From the NCBI GenBank assembly GCA_922989275.2, contig OV277869.1, forward strand, positions 39,230,189-39,294,188: a stretch of DNA of 64,000 bases, given 5' to 3'. Each line of letters opens with the position of its first letter. Position 1 is the first letter of the stretch. This document shows positions 55,801 through 64,000 of the stretch, piece by piece. The DNA is from Gari tellinella. Its lineage: Eukaryota; Mollusca; Bivalvia; Cardiida; Psammobiidae. The notes beneath the pieces are model-generated. The model saw only the letters and a program-made list of their open reading frames with translations. It was not told where the DNA came from and ran no database searches. The position numbers were made by a program, and so were the translations under genes.

Positions 55801-58800
55801 GCAATCATAACTCAAAAACTCACAGGCCTACAAACTTCTAACTAAATAGGATTATTGCCTAGTATGACTTGTTGAGCACCTCACTATTTTGGATTACATC
55901 AACACGTGTAGTTTTAATAGTGCAAAAACATTTTCACTAATTTAACCAATGGTTTTCAGAACGTACATAGACCTATGTGATGAGGGACAAGTGGAGAGTA
56001 GTTCCGAGGATGAAGACACTCGCCAAGCCATTGAGGCATCATTGAGGTAAAGAAATAAGACTTATTTGCACCTCATGACTGGAAATATAAAATGCCTCCC
56101 AAAGAACCATTTACCCCAAAATGATTCATTTCATAATACGGGGTATATATGTTACAGTCAATCTGTGTAATCAGTCACTACGCGTAATGACTAAAATTTT
56201 CTGTTTTACTTTAAACAAGCTTTAAACTTAAAAACGGGATATGGAGTAATGGGTTAGATATATTGAAACATGATTAAGATTATGAATATATTAGGAATAA
56301 ACAGTTGATTTCAAAATTCGCTTTATTTTTATTTTCAATCAATACAATGTAATAATGAGCTATGAATAATGTTGATTCAGTCTTTTCTTATGATAACTTT
56401 AAGTTTTTCCTGTCAATTCCTGAAAAGCATGAATAAATAACACTTTTTGTGCAAAAAAATTGTATAGTCAATAATAACAATGTTAAACAGAAGGCTAAAG
56501 TCGATTTAGTCATTACGTGAAATGACTGGAGGTGTTTTTCAGTCATTACGCGTAATGACTGAAGATTTTAGTCATTACGTGAAATGACTAAGTGAAACAG
56601 TCATTACGCGTAATAACTGAAAATTTTAGTCATTACGCGTAATGACTGATTACACAGATTGACTGTAACATATATATTCTATAGAATGCTACATATGATT
56701 TTTCTTGAAAGCCAAATGAATACATTGTAGTGACAAAACACCTCGGGGGCATTTGTCACTTTCTGTGACACCATTCTTGTTTCACTCAAAAGTGATTATC
56801 TGTCTTTATATAAAGCGACAGGCTGCCTTGCTATATTAAAACCAGTGCATGGCAAGCAGACACACTTATGACTAGATGTTGAATTGGCAGTAAAATAAAT
56901 GTTGTATTTTTTCTTCATAATGTCCTAATGACATTGTGGATTTACAAAATATAAATTGAAGTTATTTTCACAATTGCACAATAATAAAAGTACATATGAA
57001 AGTCATAAACATTTATGGCAATTATAGAATATGTGTGGCGAAACCTTTATTTTCTGACCACTCATTCTCAGAATAGCTGTAACTTTAATGCATGACCATT
57101 GACTGTTAAAAGGTAAATATTTAATTTAATCCCAAATAAAATACCATAGCTTATAACAGGCTCTCTGTGCATTATAGAGACAACCATCTCTCAGTGATCA
57201 TAGAGTGTATTGATGGTGTTATATCTTTATAGAGAGGAACAACCAAGCATACCACAAACAACATTGGAGGCCGAGCTGACAATAATGGCCTCCAAAATAA
57301 AGACAGAAACCCCATCTTACTTTAACGTCAACAGACGAAAGCCATGGGATGGGGCAAAGAGGGGTTTCCTTCGGAAATCTTTTTGCCCAAAGAATCGGTA
57401 GGTACTGCAAATATTTAATGAATTGCTTTTTTTTATGCTTTTCCTTCTCAAATCATCCAAACCAAAATAGAAAATGTGTACACAGGAGCTTGATTTTGAT
57501 AACAGAAACATTTGAAGGGCTGACTAGTCTCTTCCAAACATGGCACATCATTTTGGCTTAATAATATAAGTTACACAGTTTTCAGGTGACCTAATATGGA
57601 ATTTACCGTTTGCCCTAGATTACCAGCCAATGGTAGGGCTCCATTTCAGCGAGAAATGAAAAAATATATCGCATATTCGTTCAATTTTGTACTTGGGTAT
57701 GGCAGAGAAATAAACAAGTCATGAACCGGTCAAGGACACCGCGTGCTAAGGAGGAGCGTAGCGCATCATTACGTCATACAGCAACCGCTCAGCTGCGAAT
57801 TACAGTATAACCTATGTACTGCGGCCTTTCAATGAAGCGGCCCGAATAAATCAAATATTTCTGTAGACAGGAGACTATAGTACGTGCATAATGAAATTAA
57901 TATGAAACGCATTAATCATGTCCTGCATTAACTCATTGAACCCTAGGTGACGAGTACACTCGTCATTTAAAATGTACCCGTTACACTTGTCCACTGCAAA
58001 CATTGTAGAACCACATCGTAGATCTCCTATTACAAAATGGCCTAGACTCGAATTGTTCATTGTATAAGTGTTGGGTTGAGAGGGTTAAGCAGTCGACCTG
58101 TGGGTATTGTCTTCTTTTGTGTAATCGTTTTACAAATATTTGACTGTAAAACGTCTCGAAAGAAATGTGCTTATTTTCAATATTGTACTAAAACACGGTT
58201 GCTTTTTATCAATGCATAAGGCAAACAATACAGAGGCTCCTATAAGCGTTTAATTCTTGTGTTTAACAGCCGCCCGTCTTCAACCCCTTCGGTGCCATGG
58301 GCATTTTTGTCATTTATAGTATAATGCACTAAACAACACAGTCCAGATGAATGTCATTTAAAAACCAAGAATGCTCTTGACTTAGGATGTTTTAACCCTA
58401 TAATTTGTGGGGGGGTTTTCTAAACTGAATTTAAAACAATTATTGCTTGGCTCCATTAGTGCATGAATGAAGAAAGGACTCAAATCTTGGTTGATCAGGT
58501 GCTGCTTAATGCTTGGTATTTTTTAGCAAATCAATTGATGAAGCATTTTCATGTCACGCCAGTCCACAGCAGCTCTTTCACGCCAGTTTTCAACACTTTA
58601 CTGTCGGAACACAAATAAAAATCGTCCTCAATTGAATCTACTGTATTTTTAAATTCCATTTGGGTGACACGCTAGCTCATGCTCGGTTTTGTTTCTAATT
58701 GGAAATGCCTACAGCGAGCTCTACACGCGTACAGAGTTCCCGGTCGATTTTCGAGTTTTTCGTGTGACGTCATATGTAAAAGTGAACTCGCCGGCTTCCG

Positions 58801-61800
58801 AAAATACAAAGCACCGCCCATCGCCCTTTCATTGGCTGACAAACTAGGTCGAGCGGTAATTTGGGTTGAGCGATAACTTAGTATAGGTAAAGTAGGTTGA
58901 ACGGTAACTGCCATACACTAGCCAACGTGCCATATTTGAGGCAAACGGTAAATCAGTTATAGTTCATTTGTTTGAAAATTATACAACATAACCTGTTCGC
59001 TCCCTACGGTCGCTCCAGGTTATATTGCATAATTTTCAAAAAATGAACTATAACTAATACATACACTGCCAGTAAATTCCATATGGGACGAGAGCGGAGC
59101 TCGAGTCCCATATGGAATTTACTGGCAGTGTATATTCCATATTAGGTCACCTGAACACTGTGTAACGATTTTATCCTACCGACTACCTTTTATTCTTGAC
59201 AAAATAGATTAAAGGCGGTCACTGTCATATAATATGAAAACATGACGTCATCAATCATTATCTTAACATTAGTGTTTGGCCTACTTTTTCAGCCAATCAG
59301 CAAGCCTCAAAATTCAAACTTTCGCTCGGTTTAATTATTAAGTCAACGGGATTTAACGAGATTTGGCAATTTAATTATGAAGTGTTCGAGACTTGGATTT
59401 AGACGTTAGCAAGCATTGCGCATGTGTTAATATTTCGGTCAGCTCCGCCCATGGCGTGACTTTTAAGCTTTACGGGAAATCCATCACACAGCAAAATGCA
59501 TATAGATATATCTACATGTACAATTCAATTTCGAGAAAAATAATGACATTTTGTAGCTCACTAGTCGGAAGAAATTGTGGAAATCATTCAAATTTTATTT
59601 AATCTTTAGGAGGGGAGAAAAAGAAAACACAATATAATTAAAACAGAATTCTTACCGTAATTAACAAAACCAACATCTACAAACCATTGTCAATGGCGGC
59701 GAAATCACTAAAGACAGGCGTCTGCATATGCAAGATCAAAATAATGCAGAAAGCTCATCATTATGAGTTTTCTGCATCATTTCAGGGCTCCAGATAAGAG
59801 GGGGTAAACTTCACAAATCCAACATTTTCAAACTTCACAAATCCTATGGTGTTACTACTCATTAGAATCGTCTCTCCTAGACGATTCTAATGAGTAGTGA
59901 CACCGTAGGGTTTTAAGCAGAAATAAAGATTTTAGTTTTTGAAATACCCCTTATCTGGAGCCCTGTATTTTGTGCTGCATTAAGCATTTAGACGTCAATA
60001 ACTATTCTTTTTCCATCTTTTTTTAAGATAATCATTTTCTTCCAAATCGTATCCGCCATGTTGCTGCGTAATAAAACACACAATATATATGTAACAGGCT
60101 GTGTAAACATCTGTCGGCGGAGAAAAATATGTAAATAAAGTGAAGTGACGTCATATGTGGGCGGGTCAAACACTAAAATGGTTAGAGTTTATTTCAACGC
60201 TTCTTAATAATTAAGAAGCCAAATTCGGTCGCAGGCTCCCTCATTTGTTGGCTTCTTAATCATTAAGAATCATTGAAATAAACTCTAAGTATTACTTAGT
60301 GCGTGACGTAATGTTTACGGCCCAAAAACTGTATACATCTTAATCAGCAACCGTTTTATAATGACTTGTTTATTGTATACAGTGGGGTCAGTGTTATTCT
60401 TTCCCGTTTAAACGCAAACGCATCGTACTAAATGTACAAAATAACAACTTTTTGACAACTCTGACTATTCATTTTTATACAACTGGAAAACAGTTTGGAG
60501 CCTGATCAGACCCCGGATCACCCGGGCGTCTGATCTGGCTCCAAACTGTTTGCAATGGATTTTTTAGTTTTAAGCGTAAACGCGTTTATTTGGAAAGAAT
60601 AACGTTTTCTCCACTGTACCTGGTACAAAATCAACGAATATGTGAATTGTTTGAATGTTTACATAAGCGCGGCCGTTATAGAAACCAAATGACGTCATAT
60701 TCATTGAACGTTAGCCATTTTGAACGTTACGCTGCTAACGTTTTCACGTGCATAAGATCAGTTGTATCACTTATATGTTTGTATTAAATAATAGAAGCAA
60801 TTTTAGGTTGGTTGTATTAACAGTTATGATTGTTTACCTATGGCAGTATATCTGTGAAATTCACCGATGATATCGGTCAGGCCGAGGGAGCTGCAGATGT
60901 AGGCGGACCGAATCGTGAATTCCTGCGCCTCCTCATGGACCATATAAGGACAAGCGAGGTCTTCATTGGTGCGTTTGACTGCAAGATGCTGTGTTTAAAC
61001 CAAAGAGGTGATAATCTTAGTGAAATTCGCTTTATAACCATAGTTTAAGAATGTCTTTTCTAATGGCCTTGTCAACCGAAGTCGGTCGAATTTCGATATC
61101 TCGAAGTCAGTTTTGTCAAACATATCCGTATTTCAACGTTAAAACGTGTCTGAGTCACGTTTTAACTTTGAAATACGAGGGTTGTCCCAAATTAACGTGA
61201 CAATCCGACTGAAACAAAGTATTCATTTTTGAATACTTCTACAAAGTTTCAAGTCTGTATCTCCAAAAATGAATTTTATAGAATATTTTTAACATACACA
61301 CATCTCGTCGACCGGCGCACACCACGACGTTGTTTCGACGACGAGTTTATTCCTTCTCAAAATACTCCCCTTAATGGCGCTGCTTTTCTTCTGCCTTTAA
61401 ACGTGGGACCCATCGGGCACAAACACATGTCATTTTCAAGTCATCGGATATAACTCTGTATACTTACGATTTCGAGAGTCCAATTTTGGAAGAGATTTCC
61501 CGTACCGTTTGTCGTCTGTCCGTGTTAAGAACGTCACGAACCTGCTGCACTGTGTTAGTATCTATCGTTTTTCTCCTGCCGAGTTGCATATTTTCCTATT
61601 CCCCGTCCGTATATCCATGATGCCATTTGTACACAAGTGCGCGGGAGACTTTCCGATGCTTTTCCACAGAAATAATGTGTTTGTGCGTCTGAACGGGGCT
61701 CATTCCCAAGCTCGCGCAGAATTCAATGACTGTTCGGTGCGCCGCCTTATCGCCGGACGTCGCCATTTTCACAGAAGTTCAATGTAGACGAGCAAGCTAG

Positions 61801-63011
61801 ACTTATCTTCACGGAGTTGTCTTACCGGCTTTTGATTTAAAAATAGTTCTAAGTGACGTCATAATAATTGACGTTAACGTTCACGAGTATTTTTAGCGTT
61901 TAGCAGAACGCATTATTAAGATAGATGGCTTTAAATTTATGTGACAACAGCGTTTATTCAGGCTAATGAATGTGTTCGACTTAACCTACTATGAAATAGT
62001 GCAGTTCATATGTCGAACTATGTGATAATTCGAGTTAAACGAGTTCGAGATATCTAAGTTTGATTGTACATTTCACACCACCTCGTATATCTAGATACCC
62101 AAACTACGGTTGTTTTTAGCTCACCAGAGCACAAAGTGCTCAAGGTGAGCTATTGTGATACCGCTCTGTCCGTCCGTCCCTCCGTCTGCAATTGCAAACG
62201 ACTTCTCTGAAACCAATTGTCCCAGAGTAACCAAACTTGGTCACATACATGCTATTGGATTGAGCTTCAAATGTTGTTAAAATAAAGTGGGTGGGGCGAA
62301 TGGTCTTGTTGCCATGGCAACCGGGCACAATATCTAGAAAAATCTTCTTCCGAGACCAATGGTCCGATTTTACTTTGACTTGCTCAAAAGAGTCACCTAG
62401 ACAAAATCTATGTAATGTATGAATATGAGTTATGACAGGTCAAAAAGTAGGTCATATAGTAGAGAAGGCTTATGAACCTTCTAGTTCATATGGAGTAGAC
62501 ACATCAACATTATCCTGACACATTTGCTTCTTGTGACAAGGTGCTAGTGGGGGTATTAATCACCTTTAGTGATAAGTCTAGTTAAATCTGGGAACTTTGA
62601 ACTCTGGTGAGCGCCTTAGAGCCATTGACCCTGAACAGTTGTTTTTTCCTTAAATATTGTGCTCTGACGACTGTGCTCATCTTCTTTTCCGTTTAACAGA
62701 AAGTAAAAATTAAGTTTCTATAATGAGCCTTTAGATATTTTTAGAAGTTTGCAAATCATGAAAGGTCAGGAAACTAGGTCGTGCTTTAAATAATTCATTT
62801 CAAACAAATAAATAATTTGTCTTCAGCCTCCACTGAAGACCTGTATCACCTGATTGGTACGATGATATCGGTCAGCATTGTCCATGGGGGTCCTGGTCCG
62901 CGTTGTTTTAGTGAAAAGTTCTATCAACTAATCACTCAAAAACAAAGTCGAACGATCCAATGGCAGCTGCAGGACCTGCAGGATGGGGACATCAAGGAGA
63001 AATTAGAAAAG
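49805..63011 (+). CDS. HECT E3 ubiquitin ligase, G2E3-like, 11 exons, 3'-incomplete
   Basis: Exons: 49805-50101, 50763-51080, 51424-51528, 52242-52310, 53129-53206, 53990-54018, 55391-55435, 55960-56046, 57233-57397, 60847-61007, 62827-63011. All have GT/AG ends, and every junction keeps phase, giving 513 codons. The N-terminus (MSANQRALELLRQAAAALDG) is followed by a Gly/Arg-rich stretch and a conserved WSHKFCLLAK block. Exon 3 encodes a Cx2C-x11-Hx3C finger (CKSCHQHILLKRLREHTQTC), resembling ubiquitin-binding UBZ4 fingers. Exon 5 has a KRPRND basic patch. Exon 8 carries a ubiquitin-interacting motif (EDEDTRQAIEASLR). Exons 9-11 begin the HECT domain (NVNRRKPWDGAKRGF; DIGQAEGAADVGGPNREFLR; GTMISVSIVHGGPGP). 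The catalytic Cys lies beyond the window. An AG just before the ATG suggests an upstream leader exon. Introns are repeat-rich. The exon-4 acceptor could also be 3 or 6 nt downstream. Confidence 0.82.
51540..51850. repeat. Family B element in HECT gene intron
   Basis: A CCGACTCCCTCCTTACAACG end, a hairpin at 51735-51800 (GACAGCTTGGATCTAGATCA; TCTGGATTCAAGCTGTTTGC) and GTCAAACAACTCCCTCCGAT form a family B copy directly after the exon-3 donor. Confidence 0.55.
52355..52500 (+). repeat. Intronic copy of the 300-835 repeat unit, with poly-G
   Basis: A run of about 20 G is followed by CTTATGGAATCACCCCGGCG and TTGGTTTTTCATGGTTAAAG, matching 303-410. Confidence 0.7.
53560..53725 (-). repeat. Bivalve-type AGCTCAC repeat, inverted copy
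   Basis: CAGCTCACCTTCAGTACTTT and GTGCTCATGTGAGCT, with CGACACGGACACCGACA before them, form the reverse of the repeat at 62117-62600. Confidence 0.6.
54779..54890. repeat. Intronic palindrome
   Basis: AAGCATGTACCTACAGTCTT at 54763 and its inverse AAGACTGTAGGTACATGCTT at 54868 enclose a smaller inverted pair (TTCGGCGACAA / TTGTCGCCGAA). It is a small fold-back MITE. Confidence 0.65.
56153..56670. repeat. MITE studded with TCATTACGCGTAATGA palindromes
   Basis: TGTTACAGTCAATCTGTGTA at the left and TACACAGATTGACTGTAACA at the right are perfect inverted ends, with TATATA on both sides as a likely target duplication. Inside both ends and in a cluster at 56508-56645 the palindrome AGTCATTACG(C/T)G(T/A)AATGACT occurs six times, alternating between ACGCGT and ACGTGA centres. 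Confidence 0.75.
57571..59166. mobile_element. Candidate 1.6-kb TIR element in HECT gene intron
   Basis: GTTACACAGTTTTCAGGTGA then CCTAATATGGAAT at 57571-57603 is inverted as ATTCCATATTAGGTCACCTG and AACACTGTGTAAC at 59134-59166. The right part holds nested palindromes: CCAGTAAATTCCATATGGGA / TCCCATATGGAATTTACTGG (59068-59125) and TATAGTTCATTTGTTTGAAA with its inverse (58959-59057). No coding sequence was recognised. Confidence 0.6.
59784..59965. repeat. Family D MITE, complete
   Basis: CAGGGCTCCAGATAAGAGGG and the inverted CCCTTATCTGGAGCCCTG are the ends. The central hairpin ACTCATTAGAATCGTCTCTC / AGACGATTCTAATGAGT is nearly perfect. Confidence 0.75.
60185..60290. repeat. Short palindromic element
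   Basis: AGAGTTTATTTCAACGCTTC, TTAATAATTAAGAAGCCAA and the inverted TTGGCTTCTTAATCATTAAG, ATTGAAATAAACTCT form a hairpin with a 27-nt loop. Confidence 0.7.
60379..60617. repeat. Family A MITE in HECT gene intron
   Basis: ACAGTGGGGTCAGTGTTATT and the inverted AATAACGTTTTCTCCACTGT are the ends. The hairpin at 60488-60552 surrounds ACCCCGGATCACCCGGGCGT. Confidence 0.7.
61060..62075. repeat. Dispersed repeat interrupted by a mariner remnant
   Basis: GTCGGTCGAATTTCGATATC and ACATATCCGTATTTCAACGT on the left, and TTCGAGTTAAACGAGTTCGA on the right, resemble the 30885-31050 region (CGAAACTCGATAAACCGAAT; GAACATACCCGTATTTCAAA). The mariner piece sits between them. Confidence 0.45.
61370..61766 (-). 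pseudogene. mariner-family transposase N-terminal fragment
   Basis: From the ATG at 61766 the minus strand encodes two helix-turn-helix blocks. The first includes GDKAAHRTVIEFCASLGMSP and VSRALVYKWHHGYTDGE and ends at a TAG. After the TAG the same frame continues with TVQQVRDVLNTDRRQTVREI. After a further stop, VYRVISDDLKMTCVCARWV continues in a shifted frame. Order and phrases match mariner transposases; the catalytic domain is missing. The adjacent GAGGGTTGTCCCAAATTA at 61168 resembles a mariner terminal repeat. Confidence 0.65.
62115..62600 (+). repeat. Bivalve-type AGCTCACC...GTCCGTCC repeat
   Basis: AGCTCACCAGAGCACAAAGT, GCTCAAGGTGAGCTATTGTG and CTCTGTCCGTCCGTCCCTCC open the copy, followed by the AACGACTTCTCTGAAACCAA segment and a closing AACTCTGGTGAGCG. 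I know this family from bivalve genomes. It lies in the intron before HECT exon 11. Confidence 0.7.
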
Positions 63012-63019
63012 GTTTGGAT

Positions 63020-63300
63020 TGTTATGCCCTCACACGACTTAGCCGGGGGCATATTGTTTTTGGTCTGTTTGTCTGTATACAACTTTAACCTTGGTCATAA
63101 CTTTTTAATTACTTAGGATAGAGACTTTATATTTGGTATGTGTTATTACCTCAAGAAGAGCTCAGTAAAAGTTGGGCCATGTCTGACAAAGGTCAATGTC
63201 ATTTAGCGGTAAATCTGGTGGAAAGGGAGATAACTCATCCTATATTATGTCAAGTGACTAAGAAGTGAATAGGAAGCGAGATAACTCATCCTAACTGCTG
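63020..63300 (+). repeat. Bivalve-type dispersed repeat, second copy
   Basis: ACACGACTTAGCCGGGGGCA through GAGATAACTCATCCTAACTG parallels 5646-5950. Confidence 0.65.
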
Positions 63301-63344
63301 TTAATCTTAAAGTGACATAATGTACATTTTGACCGAGAATAAAT

Positions 63345-63510
63345 TAATGACGAGTGACAAACAGCTTGAATCCAGATCAGATGCCGCGTTATGGATTCAA
63401 GCTGTTTGTAAACGTAAGCCTATTTGTCTCCCTATAACGACTCCCTCCTAACAACGTACACACTCTTTGTCTCCCAATGGGTGTCAGTGTAGAGAGGGAG
63501 CACGGTACAA
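63345..63510. repeat. Family B element
   Basis: ATGACGAGTGACAAACAGCT, a shortened hairpin, then CTCCCTATAACGACTCCCTC and GTAGAGAGGGAGCACGG match 51720-51850 and 20803-21150. Confidence 0.6.
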
Positions 63511-64000
63511 ATTTTCTTAAAATTTAAATCTTTGCCAAACTTTCTAAAAATGCATGTTGTCACAAATTGTACTACCCAGGTTAATTGGAAAACAATTTTT
63601 TTGGCATAATATTTTTAATTCTCGTCATGTCAAGCTTGATTATGAACATCATAAAGAGAAAAATTTGGTTGTCAAATTGCATGAAAATTTAACTATTCAA
63701 TCAAAAGTTTTTCAAAGAAAACCTAAATTTACGTGATTAAAGTCCCATAGACAACGACCGTCAAACGATTACAATGTAAATTCAGGTTCGTCTTTCATAA
63801 CAGTTGAATGGATTGACCTATTTACATGAAAATTGGCATTTGAGTTCGTCTTTCAGGTGAATAAAATTTAGAAGAATTTTTTTTTATCTAAAACAATTTG
63901 TTCTCCAATTAACTTGGCAGCACAATAATGGAGATCAAACTTGATAACAAGGCATATTTCATAAATTTGTTTTTAAGTCATCTATCGTTTTGTCCCTTGA
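63511..64000. other. Right end of window, no recognised feature
   Basis: AT-rich intronic sequence of the HECT gene. I did not find the next HECT exon. Confidence 0.4.

Overview
The window is a piece of a large, AT-rich, repeat-packed animal genome. Introns with GT/AG ends, palindromic MITE families, non-LTR retrotransposon debris and dispersed repeats reading like 'AGCTCACC...GTGCTCAAGGTGAGCT...GTCCGTCCGTCC' point to a mollusc, most likely a bivalve. That assignment is inference from repeat style and gene families, not from a species-specific marker.

The centrepiece (34083-47877, 13,795 bp) is a complete Polinton/Maverick-type virus-like element. It has 2,209-bp near-identical terminal inverted repeats (TIRs) and a perfect 6-bp target duplication (TAGGAA). 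On the + strand a three-exon zinc-finger gene runs into a 1,468-residue protein-primed family B DNA polymerase through a TAATG stop/start overlap. On the - strand lies a tight cassette: putative minor capsid (penton) protein, a basic protein, a double-jelly-roll major capsid protein of the F54H12.2-like type, a packaging ATPase broken by an exact 373-bp tandem duplication, and two small basic proteins. I see no retroviral-type integrase and no adenain-like protease. The first part of the zinc-finger gene lies inside the TIR, so the element carries a second, truncated copy at its other end, pointing at the capsid cassette.

Host genes. (1) An ISG12/IFI27-like small hydrophobic protein is split over exons at 12073-12210 and 15746-15883. 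A decayed paralogous exon lies upstream, broken by a 5.7-kb transposon with an 8-bp target duplication. (2) One exon of a type II membrane protein with repeated tyrosine motifs lies at 31105-31693, interrupted by a single in-frame TAG. (3) A HECT E3 ubiquitin ligase (G2E3-like) has eleven phase-compatible exons from 49805 to 63011. It carries a UBZ-like zinc finger and a ubiquitin-interacting motif, and the HECT domain is incomplete at the window edge.

Repeats. 1-5500, 8000-24300 and 27300-32000 are mosaics of palindromic MITEs. The families are called here A (CAGTGGAGAA ends, GATCAGACGCCGG stem), B (GACGCCGCGTAACGCGGCGTC stem type), C (CAGGGCTGCCAT ends, AAAGTAAAGCAGAATGCGCC stem) and D (CAGGGCTCCAGATAAG ends). 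Several larger elements bounded by TTAA are nested in them; two of these sit in the TTAA steps of family C, and three carry tRNA-like modules. Non-LTR retrotransposon fragments occur at 25005-28150 (+, inserted in a CTA microsatellite), 29160-30420 (-), 17870-18600 (-) and 33438-33536 (+). Tc1/mariner-type transposase remnants lie at 16600-17260 (+) and 61370-61766 (-).
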